From contig JAJGQC010000551.1 of assembly GCA_021014325.1 (NCBI GenBank), positions 1-64,000 on the forward strand: a stretch of 64,000 bases of DNA. Reading direction: 5' to 3'. A program made the position numbers and the translations under genes. The notes below the pieces were generated by a model. That model made no database searches, was not told where the DNA came from, and worked only from the letters and a program-made list of their open reading frames with translations. Positions within the stretch are counted from its first letter, which is position 1; every line of letters starts with the position of its first letter. Source of the DNA: Plazaster borealis (taxonomy: Eukaryota; Echinodermata; Asteroidea; Forcipulatida; Labidiasteridae). This document shows positions 22,862 to 34,105 of this stretch, in pieces.

Positions 22862-22990
22862 GTGCAAGTCTCGCGCGTATTCGAACCTTTTTGGGACCAC
22901 TTTGGTCCCACGTACGATAACGCGTGAAGGAAACAAACTCACGCGCTATAACGGGTCCCGATGTTCGAATACGCACGAGGTGCGCAGTCT
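22862..22990. repeat. CpG-rich nested palindrome
   Basis: CTCGCGCGTATTCGAAC pairs with GTTCGAATACGCACGAG. Inside lie a second hairpin (GGGACCAC, TTT, GGTCCC) and a third pair (AACGCGTGA with TCACGCGCT). No open frame is supported. Confidence 0.55.
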
Positions 22991-22999
22991 TTAAACTCC

Positions 23000-24560
23000 C
23001 AAATTGATGAGCATACGTATTCCACACTTGTAATGTACCAACATTTCATAAGTTGCATCTCCAACTTTTGCTTGTGCCAAAAAATTCCCGTAAGTGAATG
23101 CAGTGACCTTGATTAGAAGATGTTAAATAGTGCCCTAGCAACCAATCATGTTCTGCAGTAAATGTCCAGATAGCGCTCCTTTTTTGAGATGGAATTACTA
23201 TAACACTGCACAAACATACTAAAAAATTAGTCTACCAACCTCACTGCAGGGATAAAAAATTATAGTTTGTTCGTAAAAATAAAGAAGAAAAATCATCTCC
23301 ACTGATTTGTCAACCGTTTCAAGATTTTTATAATTAAATGTATTTTATTACAAATCTTAATGATAATTGTGACTTTAATTGCTAGACTCTTATACATGAT
23401 AGGCCTACTTTCCATTTTAGTCACACATAAAACAAAGTTATCCGCCAGAATGGGACCAGTAAAATGCTGACTCATTGTTGATGATGAATTCATAGGTTTA
23501 GCCATTTTAATTTAACAACCTGTTAACACAATTTCTTTATGGTGGGTTCAATTTCAGACCAGAAGCCGACGAAAACTACCAAGAAAAATAATGTAAAAAT
23601 AACAAGTAAATAGCGCCCTCATTTGAGAAGTTACAGAATTAGTATGGTACCTTAACTAATATTATTACCTAGAAATTAGTATTAAGAAACGAGCACGAAA
23701 CAGCAAGTACGAATAGGGACTAGACTGCTGCTTTAAAATTGACTTCTGCAACTTAAGTAAAATGTTGCTGCTGTGTTGTTGTGGTCGGGAGGAGTGTCAC
23801 CATCGGAATTCACATCAAATCAAAGCAAACAGCCAGCCGGAGAATGAGTGCAGATTTCAGGCAGACAGCAGGCATTTTGAGTAAGTTTTGTTTGAATGAA
23901 CGCTTAAGAGAAAAACAAGACACATGATCATGATGATGAAGAGAAGTCTTCTTGTGCTTAAATTTCCGCACAGCTACAGTCAGCAGTCAGTGCCACTGCA
24001 CTGTTGACACTAGCCCAGGTTGGACTCCTCCGTTGCATACAACGCGACGGAGTCCAGGGTATTAAAGGTCCTCAGGCATTGCAACAAAATTTATAACCAT
24101 TTTTTATCATATTTTTACCTTTTTGAGGAAGCTGAAACGTGACTCACATGTTGCTTTTGTCCTGAACCTTACGCCTGCTCTATTCATTTCAGAATTGCCA
24201 ATTTTATCCTTGGATGACATTATTGTGAAAATAAAATGGAAATTGACGCATTCGTTGCGACAACCTCAACCTGTCAACTGACATGAAACCAAGTCCACAA
24301 AAGAGGGCGCTGTCTAACCCGTAACACTGAACGCTTTTTCTTCCGGGCGGCAACACGACGGAGTCACGGCGCCAGTGCACAACTTGGACTTATTTTCGGA
24401 AATAATGTCATTCATGGATGTATTTGATAGGTTTTGAACTCAGCAAAAGTGTAATTAAAGGCACCAAGAATAATAAGTGAATGGAGTTTCAGCTTCTCAA
24501 ATTGGGTAAAAATATTCTAAAATGTTACTCAAAATTTTGTTCGCATTGTAAAGGATCTTT
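23000..24560. other. no gene seen; one short palindrome
   Basis: A hairpin at about 24032-24067 pairs GGACTCC-CCGTTG with CAACGCGACGGAGTCC. The rest shows neither repeat structure nor exon-like sequence. Confidence 0.35.
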
Positions 24561-24567
24561 ATACCCA

Positions 24568-24599
24568 GGACGTCAGTGCAGTGGCACTGACTGACGTCC
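24568..24599. repeat. short perfect hairpin
   Basis: GGACGTCAGT and ACTGACTGACGTCC flank a loop of about eight bases. It lies just outside the 24700 inverted repeat. Confidence 0.5.
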
Positions 24600-24699
24600 T
24601 ACCAGGGCTATGTTGACACCCACTCGGTGTGGTAGGAGATTCTGTCCCACCAGGCCCACGGAGATTCTGCCCCCCCCCCATACGGCGAATTGTGTACAG

Positions 24700-25880
24700 A
24701 TTTACACATTTAGCCTGGCTAGTGTCTGATACTGATCTAGCCCCACTTGTGTGGCCAAGGCTAGCTGAATCCTTGGCCACACTTCCCGACCATTCATTTT
24801 GAAATGATTTTGCAGCTAAAAAATTACCATTTATAAACAATTATTGCTCATTCCCTACGGGCCAGTCGGCGGTTTAAACTAGCTGAATGTGTTCACCTAG
24901 CTCTTCTTAGCTTGCCTTAAGTGTTTTGAATATTCAAACAAATAAAATTTTAAAAAGAAATTTAAAAAAGATAATTGTGCGACTTACTCCGAACTAATTT
25001 CCTCGATGTTTACCCAGTGCAGCCATCTTGGAATTGTCCCAATCAGCATGACGTCATCGGCCGGCTGAGCTGTGGGCGGAGTGTGAGGGTGCAAATATAA
25101 TTCAACGGCTATTTTATGTGAATTTAGCTTGGGTACTTTTTACGCGCGCTACGTCGTAAACAGTACGAAAACACACACCGTCTAGTACACTCCAGTCTGT
25201 GTTCGTGTAGGGGGTCACATAAAATAGACTGGTACCCTGTAGGGCTGTGTTGTTCCCTGACTAGTGGGCATGTTTTGTACACAAATCACGGATCGCCGCT
25301 CTAATTGTCATAACAGTCAAACGGGTGTGGATGGGATCTGAACTTTACGGTAAGAATTTATAATTTTTTTACAATTTTGAGTTTGCGGAGTGGATTTTCT
25401 GGACCATCCTCACGCACAATGACAGTTCAAAGAACACATAGAGCCTTATTTTGGCGAGATTTGTTTTAAAAAAAAAAGAGATTTGAATGCAAATCGAAAT
25501 GGCAAAACGAATCGTTTGTGTTTGTGGCATGATCACCTATGAGGTTCGTGGAGAAGATAACGAAACGAACCTCATCATAGTTCTAGGAGTAGCTGCACCG
25601 GGTAAACATCAAGGAAATTAGTTCGGAGTAAGTCGCACAATTATCGTTAAAAAAAATTTTTTTTTAATTTCATTTGTTCGAATATTCAAAACACTCAAGG
25701 CAATCTAAGAGCTAGGTGAACACATTCAGCTAGTTTAAACCACCGACTGGCCCATAGGGAATGCGCCATAATTGTTTATAAATGGTAATTTTTTAGCTGC
25801 AAAATGAATGGTCCGGACGTGTGGCCAAGGATTCAGCTAGCCTTGGCCACACAAGTGGGGCTAATACTGACATAGCCCCA
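24700..25880. mobile_element. ~1.2-kb inverted repeat with 300-bp arms and a promoter-like loop
   Basis: The left arm (about 24715-25018) and right arm (about 25590-25880) are inverse copies. Shared text includes CCCCACTTGTGTGGCCAAGG, TTACCATTTATAAACAATTA, GTTTAAACTAGCTGAATGTG and GTGCGACTTACTCCGAACTA. The arms contain their own palindrome of GTGTGGCCAAGG and CCTTGGCCACAC. The loop (25019-25589) has TGACGTCA beside GCCATCTTGG (reverse of a YY1-type AAGATGGC site). No transposase is present. Confidence 0.65.
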
Positions 25881-26511
25881 TTAATAGTGCCAATACTCTG
25901 GACTTCCTCCGATCCTTGGCCCTATGCCCACGTACCTCCAGGAGGTGACATTTGTTTTCGAAAAGAAACTCACGTTTTTATGCCGAGATTCTTTCCCCAG
26001 TTGTCACTTAGCTCATTTGTGGACAGCACATTTAAGTCGAAAATGAGCGCGCTCGTTTTGGTGTACTTTTTGAAGAAAATCGGCGGCGTTACTGACACGG
26101 TTTGACTGCCCGGCATCCGTGATGTTTGCTAATGCGCTAGTCTTGGTGCAAGACGTTTCTCGTTTACCTTTCACGCAAAGTGCGGCCGATGTCCCGCTCA
26201 TTCAACTCACCAATAGCGCCCGCCACGAACACCTGACTTTAGCCCACGAACCGCCCGCTTACTCATGCTGAGTGACTGATAGTGATAGTGCCCTCTTTTC
26301 CCAAATGACTCCGGTGGCACTGTATGCACAGTGACTGTTTTGAGGCATAAGGGTCACTTAAACCATTAATATTCAGACTTTATTTCCCTTAAAAAAACGG
26401 GAACCAAAATTTCTGATAGTAGGATTTGGAGAAACCAGTTTGTGGACACGCTGGTGGCAGTGGCACATTAAATATTTATGACTTGATTAGATTCAATATG
26501 TTATGTGTTTA

Positions 26512-27890
26512 AAGGCATCGTACACGTTTGGTAATTGTCAAAGACCAGTGTTCTCATTTGGTGTATCCCAACATATGCATAAAATAACAAGCCTGTGAAA
26601 ATTTGGGCTCAATTGGTCATCAAAGTTGCAAGAAAATGATGAAAGAAAAAACACCCTTGTTGTGCAAATTTGTGTGCTTTCAGATAGGAATAAAAACTTC
26701 TTGCAAGACGTTTTTATTATTTTAGTGATAAATTACCTCTTTCTCAAAAACTACGTTACTTCAGAGGGAGTCGTTTCTCACAATGTTTTATACTATCAAC
26801 AGCTCTCTGTTGCTCGTTACCAAGTCAGTTTTTATGCTAATACATATTTTGAGTAATTACCAAATGTTTGTTTGTTTGTTTTGTTTGTTTTATTTCCATT
26901 CATACAATCATACATACAGATAAATAATGAATAACGGTCAATACAAAATGTATCATACATTAAAAGACTATACAGTATGAATGGAGTGACATCCAGAGAA
27001 GGACTGGCCTTCTGTAACGGAACACCCGAGACTGTGGTCAAATAAATCAATATTGAATAATACAAGCAGTGAGTTCCCAGATAGGGTTGTAAAAGTAGTA
27101 AATTCTCAAATAAAGTGAGCACATTGTACATATTAAAATAAACATGTAAAAAGAAAAGAATTAAAGGTAATTAATGTCCTGCTGAATGTAGGCATGAGTA
27201 GCAGTTGAGATTAGTGCAAACAAAATCATTGTATTTATCAAAATAGAATTCCTTGAGGTGTTTAACAAAGATCTTTTTGGATGAATTAACCAGAACAAGT
27301 CTAAGTTGATCAGGAAGACCATTGACAATACGAGGCAGAATGTTACGGTAATTAGCTGATGCAACGTCTAGTCTAAATTTGCTACTACAATGAATACAAT
27401 TACTTTGCCTCGTGGAATAGTGATGCAAGTCCTGGTTTAATGGGAAAAAAGACTGATGGCTTAAATTCTCAGGAAGTGATTGATGAAAGTAATCATAGTA
27501 ATGAGTGACAATTTGTACATTAAATACATCATCAAACTTTAAAATTCTAAATTTATTACAAAGAGGAGTGGTATGCGCATTGTATTTAGCATGACAGGCA
27601 TTCCTTATACATTTCTTTTGTAGTGTAACAAGTCTGCCAAATAAAGAAGGATAAACCTTAAACATACCACCCCAAGCCAAGACACCGTAATTTAAGTATG
27701 AGTTAACCAATGTATTATAAATCAACAAGCTGTCTTTAACCCGCAACAAGTTTTTTGTTCTATTAAGGATGTAGTTAACTTTAGAAATCTTATTACATAC
27801 TGTTGATATTTGTTCCTTCCAAATCATATTTTTGTCAGTCTCCAATCCTAAGAACCTTGCACAAGAAACCTTTTTAAGAATGTGTACGAT
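26512..27890 (+). mobile_element. MITE family A split by a retrotransposon
   Basis: The left part (26512-26867) ends GAGTAATTACCAAATGT. The last bases (AATGTGTACGATGCCTTT) reappear at 27879-27896. Removing 26868-27878 restores a full-length family member of about 365 bases. Confidence 0.75.
26868..27878 (-). mobile_element. 5'-truncated CR1/Jockey-like LINE with AATGT target duplication
   Basis: On the - strand a 224-residue frame (27845 down to 27171) matches the C-terminal part of a non-LTR reverse transcriptase. Landmarks are LLIYNTLVNSYLNYGVLAWG, LVTLQKKCIRNACHAKYN and FDDVFNVQIVTHYYDYFH. The frame is open, but the finger and palm domains and the endonuclease are missing. The 3' end is a (CAAA)n-like tail next to AATGT (26863-26867), repeated at 27879-27883. 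It is a dead insertion. Confidence 0.75.
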
Positions 27891-28352
27891 GCCTTTGAGG
27901 GGTTGCTAAGGCCTTCAACAAGATCAAGGAGAGCACCTAAGCACATAATCCATCCAGAGCTTATCTGACATACTTCAGAGAGAGTTTAAAATGTGGACTC
28001 ACCAAACCTAAACTTGTGAAAGATGGACCAGGTATAAGATTGAGAGAATTTTTATAAGCCTCGAATTACACAGAGGCCACCTGCTGTTACCTCGGTCTTT
28101 GCCTTGGTTCCCCTTCAAAAGTTTTCCATATATTTTAAGTTAAGATTTTCCAATGTAAGTGCCCTTTGCAAAGTAAAATATCAAAAAATCCCAAAATGGC
28201 TTCACCCTCTCAAAGTCAAAGATGAAATTCCACGCATAAGTAGCCTAGTTCCACCTAATGTCAGAAAGTTTTAATTATAAAGTTTTGTAAATTATAAATG
28301 CTGATATTTTGCAACCCCTACCCCAACAGTTTTTGTGTCACTTGCCACTTCA

Positions 28353-28458
28353 GGGTTACCGCTGGACAAAGAAAATCCTCTCTAGGAAAGTTCTGCAATG
28401 ATGGATGCGAGGCAATCTTTGACACTGAGACCTCTGTTTTGGTCGGCCAGCAGCTGAG
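28353..28458 (+). other. possible host exon
   Basis: After the acceptor TTGCCACTTCAG an open frame reads VTAGQRKSSLGKFCNDGCEA and IFDTETSVLVGQQLR. The donor would be CTGAG then GTGGAA, which is weak. Its entry phase suits the two bases left by the exon at 13575, but its exit phase does not fit 34106. Confidence 0.25.
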
Positions 28459-28485
28459 GTGGAATAGAACTTGCTTATTAAAGGG

Positions 28486-28860
28486 TCTGTATACGTTTGG
28501 TAATTATACTCATAAAATTGATGGCAATAAAAACTGACTTGGTAAGAAGTACAGCAGGTTCTGATAGTATTCAAAGCATTTTTAGAAACATTTCACTTTG
28601 AAGTAATGTGTTTATGAAAAAGATATCAGTTTTTCCCTAAACAAGTTGAAACTGAGAAGCGTCTCTGTCAGTGATTTCGAGGCCATCGCCGCATTGGCAT
28701 AGGGCACCGACGGCAATTGCCATTGGTGCCGTCGGTAATTTCGAGGCCTGTGCTACCATCATTTGAAGTGAAATTTTCACAGGATAGTTTTATATCTACA
28801 ACTTTATAGGATTGAAACAAACAGTGGGTTCCAATTACCAAACAGATACAATCCCTTTAA
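28486..28860 (+). mobile_element. MITE family B copy with a small palindromic insert
   Basis: It begins TTAAAGGGTCTGTATACG and ends AATCCCTTTAA. Family blocks are in order. At about 28678-28746 it carries an extra piece bracketed by TTTCGAGGCC and containing GGCACCGACGGCAATTGCC and its inverse, so a small hairpin unit has entered it. Confidence 0.65.
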
Positions 28861-28930
28861 ACCAGTGTTTTTGTATTTACTGTTGGAAGGATTTACAGCC
28901 AAACAGTTCATCCAGTCCAGATACTAGCTT

Positions 28931-29052
28931 TAAAGGCATCGTACACGTTTGGTAACTACTCAAAATATATATCAGCATAAAACCTGACTTGGTAACAAGC
29001 AACAGAGAGCTGTTGATAGTATAAAACATTGTGAGAAACAACTCCCTCTGAC
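28931..29052 (-). mobile_element. truncated MITE family A, reverse
   Basis: TTTAAAGGCATCGTACACGT, GGTAACAAGCAACAGAGAGC and ACATTGTGAGAAACAACTCC are the reverse of the family's right half. It stops abruptly at 29052. Confidence 0.65.
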
Positions 29053-29210
29053 GCCGTCCGACCCCAGCCCCCCCCCCCCCACCGATTACGGGCATGGGCT
29101 TGTTTTAAAGAAAAGGGCAAACGGAAACTTGGCCAGAAGTGCCCCCCTAGAAAAAATGGTGCACCCCCTTGTGCCCCCCTGAAATTTTACCCTAGTTACG
29201 CCGCTGACAG

Positions 29211-30156
29211 GGGGGCGTGAAAATGTACCAAGCAGCGAATGGTTAATGCAATTTGTGGCGCCTGAGAGCGCGTAACGCGAAGCCCTAACGTCATTGGTTC
29301 CGGGGCCTGCTTTAATGCTCCGAAACAGTTAGGATTCTAGATGCTCTGTGGTGCGATCTCATGCAATATCTGACCACTTTAACCAATTTTGTTTTAGCAA
29401 GATCATTATTTAAACAACATTTTCGAGTTGGGAGTCATTGAATCAGCCATCCTGAGTTATAAAATCAAAATGAACGCTGCAATTAATATTTATTCAGGGA
29501 CAAAAAAGTGTTGGGTGAGGAGGATCCTTCCTCCATGGTGAGCCAACGATATGATAGTGCAATTTTCAATATAATTAACAAAAAACTGAGAAATAGACAA
29601 ACTTTAATTCAGATCCATATATCAATCTTCTAAATGAACTGGAAATTTTTCTGTAACATCGATGATGGGGTCCAGGGGTGAAGCCCCGATGGGGGTCAAG
29701 GGGGCGAATCCCCCGGAAGCTCTGAGCTTTAGGCCTTTAATTTTACTCAAAGAAAATTATAATACCACAAATCTCATGTTTGGATCTGGTCGCTGCATTA
29801 TCTGGTTTCATGCATTCATTAAACACATAGTGGGTAAGATCGTTTCTCAAATTCAAGCTTACTGTCGTATTATCCCGGACAAATTGGCAAATCAGGTTTC
29901 AAATGCTATGTTATTATTGCAAATCTAAACAATAATTACAAGTGACATACATGAAAGATTCATTTTGGCAGAAAGAAAAAATGTGAGTGGCATAGGATGA
30001 AAAAGTAATCTATCCTGCCTCTGGGGGGAAAAACTACACGACACACACTTGTGGCTAATTTTAAAACAGGCAGTACTAAAACAATTTTTTTTTTTTTTTT
30101 TGGCAGTCAAAGGCGGGGGGGCGTATGCCCCCCACTACCCCCTGTATCCGCCCCTG
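29211..30156. mobile_element. possible longer, decayed relative of the CAGGGGCGGATCC MITE
   Basis: The left part GGGGGGCGTGAAAATGTACC and AAGCAGCGAATGGTTAATGC resembles bases 20553-20590. The right part ends CCCCCTGTATCCGCCCCTGG, like the MITE terminus. The interior is unlike the short copies and includes a GGGGTCCAGGGGTGAAGCCC stretch (29669). Confidence 0.35.
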
Positions 30157-30219
30157 GGACCAGGAAATTATTGAGTTCATTTGTTTCACAACATCAAGTT
30201 GGGACTGATTCACATGTAG

Positions 30220-31842
30220 GCTGCAGTAGAAGGGGTAATATCTTGGGGGTGGTTCAAGATTGACAGAAAAAAAGGATGCATGTTGGGGATTGGAGTACAT
30301 GTACAGGCTGGTAGTTGAGGGGGTAACATCTTGGGGGCGGTTCAAGATTGACAGAAAAGTGGGGTGCTTGTTTGGGATCGGAGTACAGGCTGGTAGTAGA
30401 GGGGGTTACATCCTGGGGGCGGTTCAAGTTTGACAGAAAAGTGGTGTGCCTGTTTGGGATTGGAGTACAGGCTGATGGTAGAGGGGGTTACATCTTGGGG
30501 GCGGTTCAAGTTTGACAGAAAAGTGGTGTGCCTGTTTAGGATTGGAGTACAGGCTGGTAGTAGAGGGGGTTCAAGACTGATAGAAATGTGAGGTGCTTGT
30601 TTGGGATCGGAGTACAGGCTGATAGTAGAGGGGGTTACATCTTGGGGGCGGTTCAAGTTTGACAGAAAAAAAGGATGCATGTTGGGGATTGGAGTACATG
30701 TACAGGCTGGTAGTTGAGGGGGTAACATCTTGGGGGCGGTTCAAGATTGACAGAAAAGTGGGGTGCTTGTTTGGGATCGGAGTACAGGCTGGTAGTAGAG
30801 GGGGTTACATCCTGGGGGCGGTTCAAGTTTGACAGAAAAGTGGTGTGCCTGTTTGGGATTGGAGTACAGGCTGAAGGTAGAGGGGGTTACATCTTGGGGG
30901 CGGTTCAAGTTTGACAGAAAAGTGGGGTGCTTGTTTGGGATTGGAGTCAGTACAGGCTGGTAGTAGAGGGGGTTACATCCTGGAGGCGGTTCAAGACTGA
31001 TAGAAATGTGCGGTGCTTGTTTGGGATCGGAGTACAGGCTGATAGTAGAGGGGGTTACATCTTGGGGGCGGTTCAAGTTTGACAGAAAAAGTGCAATTTT
31101 CAATATAATTAACAAAAAACTGAGAAATCTGCTAAATTTATTGGGGGTGGTTCAAGATTGAAAGAAAAGTGGGGTGCTTGTTTGGGATTGGAGTACAGGC
31201 TGGTACATGTAGTAGAGGGGTTACATCCTGGGGTGGTTCAAGTTTGACAGAAAAGTGGGGTGCTTGTTTGGGATTGGAGACAGTACAGGCTGGTAGTAGA
31301 GGGGGTTACATCCTGGAGGCGGTTAAAGACTGATAGAAATCTGGGGTGCTTGTTTGGGATCGGAGAACAGGCTAATAGTAGAGGTGGTTAAATCTTGGGG
31401 GCGGTTCAAGTTTGGCAGAAAAAGTGCAATTTTCAATATAAATAAAAAAACCTGAGAAATAGACAAACTTTAATTCAGATCCAAATCTAAATTTATTGGG
31501 GGTGGTTCAAGATTGACAGAAAAGTGGGATGCTTGTTTGGGATCGGAGTACATGCTGGTAGTAGAGGGGGTTACATCTTGGGGGCGGTTCAGGTTTGACA
31601 GAAAAAGTGCAATTTTCAATATAATTTAAAAAAAACTGAGAAATAGACAAACTTTAATTCAGATCCATATCAATCTTCCAAATTTATTGGGGGTGGTTCA
31701 AGATTGACAGAAAAGTGGGGTGCTTGTTTGGGATCGGAGTACAGGCTGGTAGTAGAGGGGGTTACATCTTGGGGGCGGTTCAAGTTTGACAGAAAAGTGG
31801 TGTGCCTGTTTAGGATTGGAGTACAGGCTGGTAGTAGAGGGG
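30220..31842 (-). repeat. ~81-bp minisatellite with interspersed unrelated segments
   Basis: GGCGGTTCAAG-TTGACAGAAAAG recurs roughly every 80-90 bases from about 30245 to 31800, with TTTGGGATCGGAGTACAGGC and GTAGTAGAGGGGGTTACATC in each unit. Three times (about 31092, 31424 and 31608) the array is broken by a piece beginning GTGCAATTTTCAATATAA, also found alone at 29557. Long minus-strand frames exist only because the unit is near a multiple of three. Confidence 0.85.
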
Positions 31843-31970
31843 ATTCGAACCCATGACCTTTGCCAAACTAGAGCAGATGTCCTACCAACTAGACCACCGA
31901 GATTGCCCGGTAGCTCGAGGCAGTTCGAATCCTATATTTTAGCAGCGGGGACCGCGACAATTTAATAGAT
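31843..31970 (-). mobile_element. tRNA-derived SINE family S1, reverse
   Basis: GGATTCGAACCC (reverse B box) and TGTCCTACCAACTAGACCAC (reverse A box) lie about 50 bases apart. It begins exactly where the minisatellite stops. Confidence 0.6.
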
Positions 31971-31992
31971 GTTAAATTTGCATCGGGGATAA

Positions 31993-32158
31993 AGAATATT
32001 GTTATTTGGTTTTTACCCGTACACCAATGTGTGTGAAGCACTGTATACTCAGTACTTTCCCGAGTCCTATGAAGAAAAAAAACCCACAGGCATATTACTC
32101 GGGTGGGTATCGAACCCAGGACCTTTGCCAAACTAGAGCAGATGTCCTACCAACTAGA
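31993..32158 (-). mobile_element. second SINE S1 copy, reverse
   Basis: GTATCGAACCCAGG and GATGTCCTACCAACTAGAC repeat the head. The body with TTATTTGGTTTTTACCCGTA lies to the left, and a related body is at 33258. The right end is cut by the TIR element at 32159. Confidence 0.6.
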
Positions 32159-32667
32159 CTAGGTAGATTTTGTTCTTTGAGAACTTGTCACCCTACTCCA
32201 TTGGCATCCCACAGTCTACTGACACGCCCCACTACACAGGGCTTTCCCACACAATGGGCAACACTCACAATAGCCCTGGGCCAGCCAACCACAGCTCTCC
32301 TTTGTGAAGAACCAATCAGAGCAGTGACTGACTCTACACTGAAACCTCTGAACACCTATAAAATTGACAAACATGTATTACACGCTTCAGTCTCCTGACG
32401 ATGACTAGAGCAAGCTAGTCGAAACGTTGAGACCTATTAAGAACTCCCTCGCGGCAGTGTAGTTATTAACGAGAAGTCCCCCTGATCCAGTCCCACACAT
32501 AGCGAAAGTAGTAGTTCGGCCCGATTTCCTACCTCCCGCCCAGGTAGTAGTTAATAAGCAGGACAGTTCTTTTCAGAACTTGAGAAGTCTCCTGAATTCC
32601 GAATATTCTACTCTACGGCAGTAGAATAAAAAGCAAGACAAGTTCTCAAAGAACAAAATCTACCTAG
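32159..32667. mobile_element. 509-bp element with perfect 31-bp TIRs and a hammerhead-like motif
   Basis: The left end CTAGGTAGATTTTGTTCTTT plus GAGAACTTGTC is exactly inverted at 32637-32667. Inside, CTGACGA (32395) is followed by a GACTAG-AGCAAG-CTAGTC hairpin and GAAAC, resembling part of a hammerhead ribozyme core. This motif style is known from Penelope-like elements. No reverse transcriptase frame is present. Confidence 0.55.
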
Positions 32668-33251
32668 CAAGTAGATATACACATGGTGTTACCGCAAGCC
32701 AAATATATGTTGATACCTCACCATGCAATGCCTCAAATCCTATATAAATTCATTACAGTTATCTAGTTTTCACTATAAAACAACCAATCTGTAAAAATGT
32801 CATCAAAAAGTCTGATTTTCAAAAGACACCTGAAAATAAGCTGTTTTTAGCCTTTTTGTGTTATCCTCTACAATGCCTATGATTCACATTGTATTTTTAT
32901 GATTCTAATCTGCCTTTAATTTAATTGTTTTGTTACATTGATGCTTGATGGAGGCAACAAAAGTAATTGCCTCATTTGCCCCTGGTCATTGCCTTCAAAC
33001 GTTCCAATGAGCAATTTACAATTTCCTTATAGACAGGTGCCCTTTACAAAGGATAAAACGCCATGGTGCCCTTGCACTTTCAAGAACGAAGCATCGGACC
33101 TGTGTATTTATTGTTCTTTGTAAGATATCCATTGATATTGTCAAATAAAAAAAGAAACAAACATAGATTTTGTGGATGTTCTTTTGGCCTCAACGAGAGT
33201 GCTGGATGACAATGTGGTATCATAAGCAAGAGATATCTTGGCAAAGCAATA

Positions 33252-33640
33252 CATTTTAGTATATTATTTGGTTTTTGCCCTTACACCACAGAGTTCTGTG
33301 AAAAAAAATCCACAGGCATATTACTCGGGTGGGATTAGAACCCAGGACCTCTGTTATGCTAGAGCAGATTTCCTACTACCAGGGCCCAATTTCATAAAGC
33401 TGCTTAGCAGAAAATTCTGCTAGCAAATTTCTTTGCTAAGCAAGAAATGAGTAGGGGTACAAGTCACAGCAATGGTAACTTTATGGTATTTTGGCTGGTA
33501 GCCTATTTTTCTTAAGGAAGAGTTTTCTGTGCTTAGCAAGTTTGTGTGCTTACATGCTTTATGAAATTGGGCCCTGGCCACCGAGCTATCCTGGTGGCTA
33601 GAGGCAGTGCGAATTTTATATTTGTGGTATGTCGTGGCCA
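33252..33640 (-). mobile_element. SINE S1 copy interrupted by a fold-back MITE
   Basis: The SINE body (TTATTTGGTTTTTGCCC), reverse B-box region (GGATTAGAACCCAGG) and part of the head (CAGATTTCCTAC) run to 33381. They resume after 33574 as GGCCACCGAGCTATCC. Confidence 0.55.
33382..33574. mobile_element. fold-back MITE family D in a SINE
   Basis: It has GGGCCCAATTTCATAAAGCT at the left and TTATGAAATTGGGCCC at the right, with inner pairs such as TTGCTAAGCA. The intact SINE copies at 31890 and 32145 show the uninterrupted site. Confidence 0.75.
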
Positions 33641-34035
33641 AGCGGATAAAAACACCAAACTCAAGCTCTGGTGTTTCTGATCAGCAGAGTGTGGGTTTGA
33701 ATCCCAGTCGTGACACTTGTGTCCTTAAGCAAGACACTTAACCACATGCTTCGTCCTTCGGATGGGACGTTAAGCCGTAGGTCCCGTGTGTTGTGTAATG
33801 CACGTAAAAGAACCCAGTGCACTTATCATAAAGAGAAGGGGTTTGCCCCGGTGTTCCTAGTTTGATTGGCTGCATATTGCGCCACAGCACCTTGTAAACC
33901 ATTACATTGTGCTATAAATGAACAGGCCTCATACTTCAAAACGTAGCTCCACATACCTTGCAAGAAATAATACCTTAAAGCGCTTAGAGGCTGGCCTGCA
34001 GTAGGCGCTATACAAATACGTTATATTATTATTAG
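33626..34035 (+). mobile_element. full-length tRNA-derived SINE family S2
   Basis: The A-box region TCGTGGCCAAGCGG and the B box GGGTTTGAATCCC form a tRNA-like head. A conserved body (GCACGTAAAAGAACCCAGTG, GCGCTTAGAGGCTGG) follows, then a tail TATTATTATTAG. Partial copies are at 35172 and 37069. This layout is typical of deuterostome SINEs. Confidence 0.75.
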
Positions 34036-34105
34036 CAGCGGGTACTGCAACAATGAAGAAGGTGAAATTTACAGTTGAGAAATAACTGTTTTTGTTCTCC
34101 TGAAG

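Noticed and set aside
30342..31115. Two long minus-strand frames rich in LNRPQDVTPST repeats
   Set aside because: They follow the 81-base period of the minisatellite. The repeating peptide is a by-product of a unit divisible by three.
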